Source: Ignavibacteria bacterium
GTDB taxonomy: Bacteria > Bacteroidota > Ignavibacteria > Kapaibacteriales > Kapaibacteriaceae
Length of the DNA stretch: 64,000 nt
NCBI GenBank assembly: GCA_016707005.1
Contig: JADJIQ010000005.1
Location: forward strand, 62,001 to 126,000
Reading direction: 5' to 3'
Shown here piece after piece: positions 27,240 to 34,529 of this stretch; the first letter of the stretch is position 1; each line of letters starts with the position of its first letter. A program made the translations under genes and the position numbers. The notes beneath the pieces were generated by a model, which was not told where the DNA came from, did no database searches, and saw only the letters and a program-made list of their open reading frames with translations.

Positions 27240-27311
27240 AAGTGGGGGCGCACTCTCTCGAAAGCGGTCACTGCAAGCAGGCCGCAAGGGGCGACAAGCA
27301 TACCCCCACTT
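27240..27311 (-). ncRNA. Candidate bridge/seek RNA of the IS1111-type element
   Basis: In the noncoding DNA downstream of the transposase a 9-bp stem (AAGTGGGGG at 27240-27248 with CCCCCACTT at 27303-27311) closes an internal loop of 15 and 17 bases and an apical hairpin (GCGG/CCGC plus CTGC/GCAG, 27264-27285). This stem / two-strand internal loop / apical stem layout and the 3' position are those of IS1111-type guide RNAs. One loop strand (27249-27263) holds ACTCTCTCG, close to the target sequence CCTCTCTAGCG around the CT core. Transcription is not shown by the sequence. Confidence 0.6.
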
Positions 27312-27340
27312 TAGACAGCAATGTTGACTGGTGGTTGTTC

Positions 27341-28453
27341 TCAGTTTGTGCCGGACTCCATGAAAGGTTGTGACTTTTTCAGCACGGCATAGATTGTGTT
27401 CAACAGTCTGCGTGCAACAGCAATGATTGCAACTTGTGATGTCTTGTTCTTCCGTTTATGCTCATAGACCATATTGAAGTGGTTGCTTCCTTTTATAGCC
27501 ATCCATGAGCACTGCACCAGGAGTGTGCGCAGTTCCTGATGCGCCCGACGCTGAATCGGCATATTCCGATCGGAGGAGCCGCTTTGATGCTGCATCGGTA
27601 TCAAGCCAACATAGCTTGCTAGCTGATCGGCTTTTGCAAAACGAGCGATCGGACCCAGTTCTGTCAGAATCGTTATTGCCGTTAGGCGCCCTATGCCGGG
27701 AATCGTGTACAAGAGATCGACATTGTGACTATAGCGTTGAGTCAGGGCAAGCTCATTGATGCGCCGTAGATGCTTCTTGTACACCTGGTCTGCATGCTGA
27801 AGTTCTTCCAGCATAAGCATGAGTGTCGTTTGGCTTGAGGCAGTGGTCATCGTCTGTTCTTTGAGCCATGCTTGGAATGCCTTAGTCCAGTGTGAGCTTT
27901 CTAGCTCTGGTGGGATCTGCACGCCTTGCTTGTAGAGAAACATCTTGATACGCGTCTTGGTCTTGGCCAGATGCTGACGCAGGACCAGTCGATAACGCAC
28001 TAGGTCTCGATCACCTGACAGTTCATCTGGCGGTACCCAGATCTTGCGCAGCTGACCACACTTCAATGCGTGGCAGATCTTCAGACTATCTGCGCGGTCG
28101 CTCTTTGTTGTTCTCTCTTTGTCCGTCGTCGGCACATCGGCTGCATTGACTACGATTGTCTCTATTCCGAGCGATTCGAGTTGATGATAGAGAGCAAAAC
28201 CACTAAAGCCTGCTTCATACGCTGCGCGCAGTCTTCTGTCCGGATACTTCTTCTTCAACCTCACCATGTAGGCGTCGACATCACGTATCTCAACGTGATT
28301 CTGACCGAGTACAACATGTTCTGACATTACTGCCACATTGATGTGCCGCTTATGGACATCGATGCCCATGTAAATCATATTCTCCTGATTCGTCAGCTGT
28401 GTATCTTGAGCTCCGTTCCGCATGGTTCCTCCGTTTTGGTTTGTTTGTTGCAA
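27341..28453 (-). CDS. IS110/IS1111-family transposase (DEDD recombinase)
   Basis: 370 residues; the true start may be the ATG of MRNGAQDT or of MIYMGIDVHKRHINVAV. N-terminal DEDD/RuvC-like domain with the first Asp in MGIDVHK, then YEAGFSGFALYHQLE and the KSDRADSLKI motif, and the C-terminal transposase_20 domain (LLYTIPGIGRLTAITILTELGPIARF, GLIPMQHQSGSSD). This enzyme cuts and rejoins DNA with a guide RNA and a conserved C-terminal serine. The frame is intact, so the element may be active. The only gene of the element. Confidence 0.95.
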   Translation of the reverse strand: MQQTNQNGGTMRNGAQDTQLTNQENMIYMGIDVHKRHINVAVMSEHVVLGQNHVEIRDVDAYMVRLKKKYPDRRLRAAYEAGFSGFALYHQLESLGIETIVVNAADVPTTDKERTTKSDRADSLKICHALKCGQLRKIWVPPDELSGDRDLVRYRLVLRQHLAKTKTRIKMFLYKQGVQIPPELESSHWTKAFQAWLKEQTMTTASSQTTLMLMLEELQHADQVYKKHLRRINELALTQRYSHNVDLLYTIPGIGRLTAITILTELGPIARFAKADQLASYVGLIPMQHQSGSSDRNMPIQRRAHQELRTLLVQCSWMAIKGSNHFNMVYEHKRKNKTSQVAIIAVARRLLNTIYAVLKKSQPFMESGTN

Positions 28454-28498
28454 CTACAACCTACTACGGTCGGACCATGCGGTCGTTTAACATAGGGT

Positions 28499-28690
28499 CT
28501 CTCTAGCGAAGCGTGAGAGAGGGGGCGGGGGGTGAGTTCTTGACGTTCCAATGACAGATACCATTACGCACCGGCACCCCCTCTCTAGCGAAGCGTGAGA
28601 GAGGGGGCGGGGGGTGAGTTCTTGGGGCGTCACCGTCCCTCGACTCCGCTCGGGATGACGAACGTCCCTCGGCTCCGCTCGGGTTGACGA
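28499..28690. repeat. GAGAGGGGG dispersed repeats and CTCGGGATGACG repeats upstream of the M1 peptidase
   Basis: Right half of the IS-interrupted copy (28499-28545), then an intact copy (28558-28622; CCGGCACCCCCTCTCTAGCG ... GGGGGGTGAGTTCTTG), followed by two units of the GTCCCTCG-nCTCCGCTCGGG-nTGACG family (28633-28690). The intact copy serves as the empty-site reference for the IS insertion. Confidence 0.85.
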
Positions 28691-28707
28691 AATGCATATC
28701 TTCCCCA

Positions 28708-30639
28708 ATGCTCTTCCTCCTCCTCTTCTTCGCTTGCTGCACGGCATCCGCGCAGGTTTCCGGCCCTACGGAGTATCGTCCGCAGATCTTTGATGTGCAG
28801 GGATATGAAGCTACGATCGAGTTCCCGGATCCGGCACAACGGACGATCGTTGCGGATGTGACGATGATCGTAAAGTGGACGGCGGGAGCCCCTTCTCCAA
28901 CCTTTCCGTTTCATCTGCGCGGACTAACGATCGATTCTGTGTTTGTGAATGCGGTGCGGTCCGATGTTTCAACAATTGGCGTTGAATCGTCCGACACAAT
29001 GCATCATCGTGTTTCGGTCACGCACGATGTTGTTGATGGGATGATGGACACCATCCGCGTGTTCTATCATGGCACGATGACAAATGAAGAGGGCGCATCA
29101 CCGTGGGGTGGCGTGCACTACCAAGACAGCGTGTTGTATGCTCTGGGTGTTGGGTTCTCTAACAACTACGTGAGCACCACACAACATTGGCTTGCGTGTT
29201 ATGATCATCCTTCCGACAAAGCAACGTTTTTTGCGCGCTTCATCGTACCGTTCTCTCCGTGGAAGGTTGCTTCCAATGGGATGGAGATCTTCACACGTCC
29301 ACCATGGCCGGAAGGCAAGGCGGTGTACACTTGGAGTGAGAGTCACCCTACCTCTACATATCTGTTGACGTTCGCAGTAGCCCCCTATCGATTGATCGAA
29401 ATGGATGGCGTGGTTCCGCATGTGTTCTACACGCTCTCACGCGACAGTGCACGAAGCGCTCGTTCATATTCGCTGGTGCCGAGGATGACGCAGACCTTTG
29501 CCAATATCTACGGTGAGTTTCCGTTCGATAAGGTGGGATACTGCAACACGGCGAAGGGGGCGATGGAACATCAAACAATGATCTCCTTCCCGGTTGCGAT
29601 CGCTCAACGAAACGATACGATCAATGCAACAGCAGCCCATGAACTTGCGCACCAGTGGTTCGGCGACTGTGTGAGTCCGCTTGATTTTCGGTATGCGTGG
29701 CTTACGGAGAGTTTCGCAACCTACAGTGAATGTGCATGGCTGGAAGAACTCCGCGGCGACTCCGTCTATCGCAAGGCCGTACAAGAAAAGGCAACGAACT
29801 ACATTCGAAACATCTCTTCGATGGAGGGTGTGTTCGCTCTGGAGAACTTCCCGCGCACAGCCCCCTCATCGAACTATCCGCAGACGATCTATCAGAAGGG
29901 GGCGGTTGTTGTTGCAATGATGAGAGCGATCGCCGGTGATGAACCATTCATCTCGGCGATGAAATTTTACCAGACATCGCGCAAGTACAATACAGCAACA
30001 ACTGAGGATATGAAGCAAGCACTGAGTCTTGCTATGGGCACAAAGACCAATGCGTTCTTTGATGAGTGGGTTACGGGTATCGGTTGGCCGCAACTCAATG
30101 TGGATACGGACATCACGGGATCTGATCACGTTGTGACCATAACACAAGAACAACAGAAGCTTCATCCAACATGGCCGATCTTTACAACGTTACCGTTGAA
30201 CGTGGTCTATGCTCGCAACGGGTTTGCGGGTATCGATACGATAGATACCATCATGTATCCCGACTCCACCGGACGTATCACTTTTACGTGCACACAACTC
30301 CTTAGCGTGAATGCCGGGAAGAAGTGTCGGTCACTGGTCGAAGTGCTGCGCACAACATCCTCATTCTATGAGCGAGGATCAACTGCACATGAAGCACGAT
30401 ACACTCTTGCCCCTAATCCGGCCAACGATTCCGTGCAGTTGTTGCGAGTAAACACAGCGCGACCTATCACGCTTCGCATCGTGAATGCTGCTGGGAAGAC
30501 CGTTCTCACACGCGGATGCGCCGAGGGAATACCGCAGTGTTTGCTCGACGTGTCACACCTGGCATCCGGGAGTTACCGTGTTGTGATCGATGGTGAAGAG
30601 TCCATCAGTCTACCGCTCGTGATCACACGCGGAGAGTGA
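28708..30639 (+). CDS. Secreted M1-family (aminopeptidase N-like) metallopeptidase with T9SS C-terminus
   Basis: 643 residues from ATG 28708; the signal peptide is MLFLLLFFACCTASAQ. Earlier in-frame TTG lies in repeat DNA and is rejected. M1 hallmarks: exopeptidase motif G-A-M-E-H (AKGAMEHQTMISFP), zinc motif HELAHQWFGD, and the distal Glu in WLTESFATYSE. The N-terminal beta domain (~20-190) precedes the thermolysin-like domain. The C-terminal ~80 residues form a T9SS type A signal (LAPNPANDSVQLLRV ... LASGSYRVVIDGE). Predicted to trim peptides at the cell surface or outside. Its 3' end overlaps the converging permease gene by 17 bp. Confidence 0.92.
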   Translation: MLFLLLFFACCTASAQVSGPTEYRPQIFDVQGYEATIEFPDPAQRTIVADVTMIVKWTAGAPSPTFPFHLRGLTIDSVFVNAVRSDVSTIGVESSDTMHHRVSVTHDVVDGMMDTIRVFYHGTMTNEEGASPWGGVHYQDSVLYALGVGFSNNYVSTTQHWLACYDHPSDKATFFARFIVPFSPWKVASNGMEIFTRPPWPEGKAVYTWSESHPTSTYLLTFAVAPYRLIEMDGVVPHVFYTLSRDSARSARSYSLVPRMTQTFANIYGEFPFDKVGYCNTAKGAMEHQTMISFPVAIAQRNDTINATAAHELAHQWFGDCVSPLDFRYAWLTESFATYSECAWLEELRGDSVYRKAVQEKATNYIRNISSMEGVFALENFPRTAPSSNYPQTIYQKGAVVVAMMRAIAGDEPFISAMKFYQTSRKYNTATTEDMKQALSLAMGTKTNAFFDEWVTGIGWPQLNVDTDITGSDHVVTITQEQQKLHPTWPIFTTLPLNVVYARNGFAGIDTIDTIMYPDSTGRITFTCTQLLSVNAGKKCRSLVEVLRTTSSFYERGSTAHEARYTLAPNPANDSVQLLRVNTARPITLRIVNAAGKTVLTRGCAEGIPQCLLDVSHLASGSYRVVIDGEESISLPLVITRGE

Positions 30640-31939
30640 TCCACCGTGCGATCTCCTTCAGCGTTGGCTTCTTCCCGTAGGAGAGGATGCCGATGCGGTA
30701 GATGCGTGAGGCAAGCCAGATAGCGCCGAAGAATCCGCCGATGCTCAGGGCGATCGATGTGAGCAACTGCCACGCCGGAACATCTGTTGCAGCCACGCGA
30801 ACCGTCATAAGGATCGGTGAGAAGAGCGGTATCATGGACGCGATCACCGCAAACGTTCCATTTGGTGCGGCGATCACATTGCCGATAAAGAGCATCGTAA
30901 GGATCACCGGGAAGGTGATCGGGAAGGTCAACGAATTCGCATCAGACTCCTGATCCACTGCCGAACCAACCGCCGCGAACAATGATGCATAGAGGAAATA
31001 GCCGGCAAAAAAATTGAAGATGAACATCAGGATCGAAACCATCGAGATATTCGGGAGGACGATGCCACTAGCTGCTAACGCACCACCAAGCCCCATACCC
31101 TGCGATGGATTATTGGCCTGCATCTGCTGGACCTGGTTCATCGTTTCCGGCGAGACAGACGGAGCGATCAGCGCGCCAACACCCATCGTTACCAGCGAGC
31201 CAAGCGCAACCCATAACACCAGCTGCGTCAGGCCAACAAGACCGATCCCCACAACCTTGCCCATCATGATCTCAAACGGTCTGGCCGACGAAGCGATCAC
31301 CTCAATGATCCGATTGGCTTTTTCTTCTACCACTCCACGCATCACCATCGTCCCATAGAGGAAGATGAGCATGTAGATCATAAACCCAGCGGCATACCCA
31401 ACCATAGCAGATGCCTGCGAGGAATCCGCCTCAATCCCCTTATCCGTTACCTTGAGCGAGACTACTTCGATCCCCCGCTCTACCAGACCGATCACTGCTG
31501 TATCTGTCCCCACTTTTTGGAGTCGGGCCTTGACGATAAGGGGCTCAATAGACCCCTGCACCGAAGACTCAAACGCGATCCCCGATCCGCCGCGCGAGAA
31601 CATCGTGATCCGTCCGCTATCAAGCACATTGGACGGGATCACCACATAGGCTTGGATCTCTTCTGATTTTACGGCTTCGGAAAGCTGCGTTTCTGTGCGG
31701 TTTCCCGCCAATTCGAACGTTGCCGTATCCGCCTGAACCACGGCGGCAGCAAGCATGCCCGTTCTGTCCAGCACGGCCACCTTGCCTTCGGCTCCGTCAC
31801 CGGCCAGGATGGCTGCTAGGACAGGCACGGCTATAAGCAACGCAAGCCCGAACGGGGCTAGCAGGGTGGAGACAATGAACCATTTTGCCCGTACACGTGT
31901 ACGGTATTCATGCGAGATGATAACGGCGATCTTACTCAT
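30623..31939 (-). CDS. ABC-2 type (NatB-like) transporter permease
   Basis: 438 residues from ATG 31939 (MSKIAVIISHEYRTRVRAKWF); an upstream in-frame start at 31990 would add 17 residues without support. Topology of the ABC-2/NatB class: one N-terminal membrane helix (FIVSTLLAPFGLALLIAVPVLAAIL), a large extracytoplasmic domain (~50-190), then five to six helices (MVGYAAGFMIYMLIFLYGTMVM ... ILTMLFIGNVIAAP ... LTSIALSIGGFFGAIWLA). The cytoplasmic signature RGVVEEKANRIIEVIASSA is intact. Members export Na+ or other solutes with a NatA-type ATPase, but no ATPase gene is nearby, so the partner is encoded elsewhere. Confidence 0.88.
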   Translation of the reverse strand: MSKIAVIISHEYRTRVRAKWFIVSTLLAPFGLALLIAVPVLAAILAGDGAEGKVAVLDRTGMLAAAVVQADTATFELAGNRTETQLSEAVKSEEIQAYVVIPSNVLDSGRITMFSRGGSGIAFESSVQGSIEPLIVKARLQKVGTDTAVIGLVERGIEVVSLKVTDKGIEADSSQASAMVGYAAGFMIYMLIFLYGTMVMRGVVEEKANRIIEVIASSARPFEIMMGKVVGIGLVGLTQLVLWVALGSLVTMGVGALIAPSVSPETMNQVQQMQANNPSQGMGLGGALAASGIVLPNISMVSILMFIFNFFAGYFLYASLFAAVGSAVDQESDANSLTFPITFPVILTMLFIGNVIAAPNGTFAVIASMIPLFSPILMTVRVAATDVPAWQLLTSIALSIGGFFGAIWLASRIYRIGILSYGKKPTLKEIARWITLRV

Positions 31940-31999
31940 GGGGCTCAGGAACGATTGCGAAGTCCGAAAGTTACGTTCCTCCGTATTCACTTCCGTTCG

Positions 32000-32007
32000 T
32001 AGTTTTG
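32000..32007 (+). promoter_or_regulatory. Possible -7 element of the citrate synthase gene
   Basis: TAGTTTTG fits TAnnTTTG and lies 27 bases before the ATG. No TTG is found 19 bases upstream, so this is weaker than the two tRNA promoters. Confidence 0.4.
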
Positions 32008-32034
32008 CATGCTATACCCACGGAGACAACCTTT

Positions 32035-33300
32035 ATGAGCATCCTTCACGACAAGCTGACCGTCCAGGCAGAAGCTCTGCGTGCCCAACGTACTGCCCTT
32101 CTCAAAGAACACGGCGAGACCGTCCTTGGCAGCGTAACCATCGAGCAAGTGCTCGGCGGCATGCGTGGCGTACCGGCCCTCGTCTGCGATACGTCCAGCG
32201 TGTCTGCCGATGAAGGTTTGCGCATTCGCAACATTCCGATCCTCGAGCTCACAGACATCTCTCCTGAAGAGACGTTCTGGTTGCTCGTTACCGGTGAGCG
32301 CGCAACGGCAACGGAGCTCGATGAGCTTCGCAAGGTTTTCGCGAAGTATTACGCCGTGCCGCAATACGTGGTGGACACCCTCAAGGCAATGCCGAAGGAT
32401 TCCCATCCGATGGCCATGCTGAGTGTTGGACTTCTTGCGATGGAACGCGAGAGCGAATTCCGAGCAGCGTATGACAAGGGTGCAGGCAAGGATGCTCTGT
32501 GGCAGTCGATGGTGAACGACTCCGTTCGTCTCATTGCTTCTATTCCGGGTATCGCCGCAGCGATCTATCGCATTCGCTTCAACAAGGGCGAAGTGATCGC
32601 ACCTCTTGCCGATGACAACGATCTATCGAACAACTTCGCACACATGCTTGGTGTGAGTGACGATGCGTCGTGGAAAGAACTTATCCGACTCTACCTCGTG
32701 CTTCACTCCGATCACGAAGGCGGTAACGTGAGCGCTATGACGTCGTATGTTGTCAGCTCAGCACTCAGCGATCCGTACTACAGCGTCAGCGCTGCAATGA
32801 GCGGACTGGCCGGCCCCCTTCACGGACTTGCCAATCAAGAATGTTTGCGCTTCATCATCGACGTACGCGAGCAATTCGGTGGTGTTCCAACAGATGAGCA
32901 GCTCACCGAATACACATGGAACCGACTCAAGAACGGTCAAGTGATCCCAGGATATGGTCACGCCGTTCTCCGCGTCACCGACCCACGCTTCACGGCCTTC
33001 TATCAGTTTGGTGAAAAGCACGACCTACAGGACGACAACGTTCAGATCGTCCACAAGATCTTTAAGCTCGTACCAGGCATCCTCAAGGAACACGGCAAGG
33101 CAAAGAACCCGTGGCCAAATGTTGATGCTGCTTCCGGCTCCCTGCTCTATGCGTATGGCATGACGGAGTTCGACTTCTACACCGTGATGTTCGGCGTTTC
33201 GCGCGCTATCGGCCTCTGCTCACAGATGGTTGTGAACCGCATGATGAACTCACCGATCGTACGTCCGAAGTCGCTTACGCTGGCCGAGTTAAGCAAGTAA
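32035..33300 (+). CDS. gltA: Citrate (Si)-synthase of the mitochondrial type
   Basis: 421 residues from ATG 32035. Condenses acetyl-CoA and oxaloacetate to citrate, entry step of the TCA cycle. The sequence follows the eukaryote/mitochondrial-type family: FWLLVTGE, HSDHEGGNVSA (His227), GLAGPLHGLANQE, PGYGHAVLR (His309), and LLYAYGMTEFDFYTVMFGVSRAIG. Length also fits that family (the short bacterial type II enzymes have different motifs such as NHEQ). No targeting peptide. Divergent from the ABC permease and followed by a large repeat array that includes a terminator. Confidence 0.95.
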   Translation: MSILHDKLTVQAEALRAQRTALLKEHGETVLGSVTIEQVLGGMRGVPALVCDTSSVSADEGLRIRNIPILELTDISPEETFWLLVTGERATATELDELRKVFAKYYAVPQYVVDTLKAMPKDSHPMAMLSVGLLAMERESEFRAAYDKGAGKDALWQSMVNDSVRLIASIPGIAAAIYRIRFNKGEVIAPLADDNDLSNNFAHMLGVSDDASWKELIRLYLVLHSDHEGGNVSAMTSYVVSSALSDPYYSVSAAMSGLAGPLHGLANQECLRFIIDVREQFGGVPTDEQLTEYTWNRLKNGQVIPGYGHAVLRVTDPRFTAFYQFGEKHDLQDDNVQIVHKIFKLVPGILKEHGKAKNPWPNVDAASGSLLYAYGMTEFDFYTVMFGVSRAIGLCSQMVVNRMMNSPIVRPKSLTLAELSK

Positions 33301-33516
33301 CGCGAGGTCCCTCGTCGCTCCGCTCCTCGGGATGACGCTGCTCGACCGGTCAATGGAGGTCCCTCGTCGCTGCGCTCCTCGGGATGACGCAGCTCGCATG
33401 GGAATTAGAGGTCCCTCGTCGCTCCGCTCCTCGGGATGACGCTGCTCGACCGGTCAATGGAGGTCCCTCGTCGCTGCGCTCCTCGGGATGACGCAGCTCG
33501 ACCGGTCAATAGAAAA

Positions 33517-33555
33517 AGAAAAGCGATCACCATCAGGGATGGTGATCGCTTTTCT
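33517..33555. terminator. Bidirectional intrinsic terminator
   Basis: Perfect 18-bp stem AGAAAAGCGATCACCATC / GATGGTGATCGCTTTTCT with a 3-base loop; the A-rich and T-rich arms allow termination in both directions. It ends the citrate synthase transcript and can also stop transcripts coming from the right. Hairpins of nearly the same design occur at 37118-37156 and 42255-42293. Confidence 0.85.
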
Positions 33556-33815
33556 CATTTACTACATTCAAAGCACATAGCGTCATCCCGAGGAGCGTAG
33601 CGACGAGGGACCTAGGTGATCGCTTTTCTCATTTACTACATTCAAAGCACGTAGCGTCATCCCGAGGAGCGAAGCGACGAGGGACCTAGGTGATCGCTTT
33701 TCTCTTTACAACATTGCCGGTCGTAGCGTCATCCCGAGAAGCGTAGCGACGAGGGACCTAGGTGATCGCTTTTCTCATTTACAACATTGCCGATCGTAGC
33801 GTCATCCCGAGGAGC

Positions 33816-33840
33816 GTAGGGGCGAGGCCCTGCCTCGCCC
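33816..33840. repeat. GTAGGGGC palindrome inside a GGAGC-GGAGC repeat site
   Basis: GTAGGGGCGAGGC-CCT-GCCTCGCCC, lying between the two GGAGC direct repeats of the host repeat (uninterrupted form CGAGGAGCGGAGCGACGAGG at 42317-42352). Same insertion point as the copy at 37052-37075. Confidence 0.82.
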
Positions 33841-33860
33841 GGAGCGACGAGGGACCTAGG

Positions 33861-34319
33861 CTACGCCCCGAATTGCCGCAAATGGTGGTCGAGGTGTTTC
33901 CAATACAGCGTACTCCATTCCTTGGACGTTAACACGCCCAGGGTTACCTGTTTGCGTCCGTCCCATGCGGCTTCGCCCTCGTCGTAGATGCGCTGCATGT
34001 AGGTTTTGAGTCGCTTCATTTCTGCGTCAAAATCCTTGGCTTCCTTCATCACCATGGAGGGGGCTGTACGGGTATTCTTGGCGTATTGCTTATCCCCTAC
34101 CAAGAGCGGTCGGAGAAAGATCTTCAAGAGCGCGCGCATGAACCATGGCGGCGTATCCGTGCGTTCACCGAACGTGTATTCGTACGATACGTTCACGTGG
34201 GCCAGCATCTGTGCGGGGGTCATGGAGCCCCATACACGAGGTGTTGTAGGGGTGAGGGTATCGAGCCGGGCCAGCATTGCAGCGTGGGTTTCGGGCAGGA
34301 AGATCGATGGATATGCCAT
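33861..34319 (-). CDS. DUF1569 (DinB-like) protein
   Basis: 152 residues, full length for the family. Conserved features: GSMTPAQMLAHVNVSYEYTFGE near the N-terminus, the hydrophobic ARALLKIFLRPLLVGDK segment, and the terminal YWKHLDHHLRQFG with the His residues of the DinB four-helix metal site (H40 and the H-x2-HH cluster). Family members are predicted metal-binding enzymes of unknown activity, related to thiol-dependent DinB/bacillithiol transferases. Single gene; the terminator of tRNA-Val lies just upstream. Its final codons abut the repeat array. Confidence 0.88.
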   Translation of the reverse strand: MAYPSIFLPETHAAMLARLDTLTPTTPRVWGSMTPAQMLAHVNVSYEYTFGERTDTPPWFMRALLKIFLRPLLVGDKQYAKNTRTAPSMVMKEAKDFDAEMKRLKTYMQRIYDEGEAAWDGRKQVTLGVLTSKEWSTLYWKHLDHHLRQFGA

Positions 34320-34335
34320 GGCGTTTTCCTCGTAT

Positions 34336-34365
34336 GAAAAAGCCCATCACACAGTGACGGGCTTT
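34336..34365 (-). terminator. Intrinsic terminator of tRNA-Val
   Basis: On the minus strand AAAGCCCgTCA / TGAtGGGCTTT with a 5-base loop, followed by TTTC. It sits 28 bases after the tRNA 3' end and 16 bases before the DUF1569 start, separating the two. Confidence 0.75.
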
Positions 34366-34393
34366 GTATCTTTGCCCATTCTGGGGGCAGACG

Positions 34394-34467
34394 TGGACGC
34401 TACTGGATTCGAACCAGTGACCTTTACGATGTCAACGTAACGCTCTAACCAACTGAGCTAAGCGTCC
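34394..34467 (-). tRNA. tRNA-Val(GAC)
   Basis: Acceptor GGACGCT/AGCGTCC with discriminator A, TAGCTCAGTTGGTTAGAGC D arm, anticodon stem TTACG/CGTAA with loop TTGACAT (anticodon GAC, valine), and T arm CTGGTTCGAATCCAG. No encoded CCA. Confidence 0.95.
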
Positions 34468-34529
34468 AGAGGGGCCACAAAGTTAGAAAAAATTGATCAT
34501 TACTCGATGTTTCACGGGAAAGGGACTGC

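Larger units (their letters stand above)
27123..28498 (-). mobile_element. IS1111-type (IS110 family) insertion sequence inserted in a dispersed repeat
   Basis: 1376 bp. Subterminal inverted repeats: at the left GTAAATGACC-(a)-ATGGTCC (27128-27145) matches the right end read on the minus strand (TTAAACGACC-gc-ATGGTCC, ~28471-28490). Subterminal rather than terminal repeats mark the IS1111 subgroup. Outside the element the two flanks join to rebuild an intact repeat: left flank ends CACCGGCACCCCCT-like (ACCGGCACCCCCT), right flank begins CTCTCTAGCG, exactly as in the uninterrupted copy at ~28570-28590. The only shared bases at the join are CT (27121-27122 and 28499-28500), the core dinucleotide used by IS110-type recombinases; there is no other target duplication. 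Confidence 0.88.
33302..33860. repeat. Array of GTCCCTCGTCGCTCC repeats arranged as a large inverted repeat around a terminator
   Basis: Four plus-oriented units (GAGGTCCCTCGTCGCT-nCGCTCCTCGGGATGACG with CTGCTCGACCGGTCAATG spacers) at 33302-33510, a terminator hairpin at 33517-33555, then four inverted units (GCGTCATCCCGAGGAGCG ... CGACGAGGGACCTAGG) separated by GTGATCGCTTTTCTCATTTAC at 33580-33860. The last unit carries a GTAGGGGC palindrome (33816-33840). No gene is seen in this 560-base stretch. Confidence 0.9.

Noticed and set aside
26653..28498. DUF559 gene and IS1111 element as one anti-phage or transposon unit
   Set aside because: The IS ends exclude the DUF559 gene and no other defence genes are adjacent; the proximity is explained by shared repeat DNA.
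33302..33860. Regular repeats with similar spacing that look like a CRISPR array
   Set aside because: The 'spacers' are repeated among themselves, the units invert half-way around a terminator, and no cas gene is present.
34366..34374. TATCTTTG on the plus strand near tRNA-Val
   Set aside because: No TTG 19 bases upstream, and the tRNA is on the other strand; the hppA start is 155 bases away.
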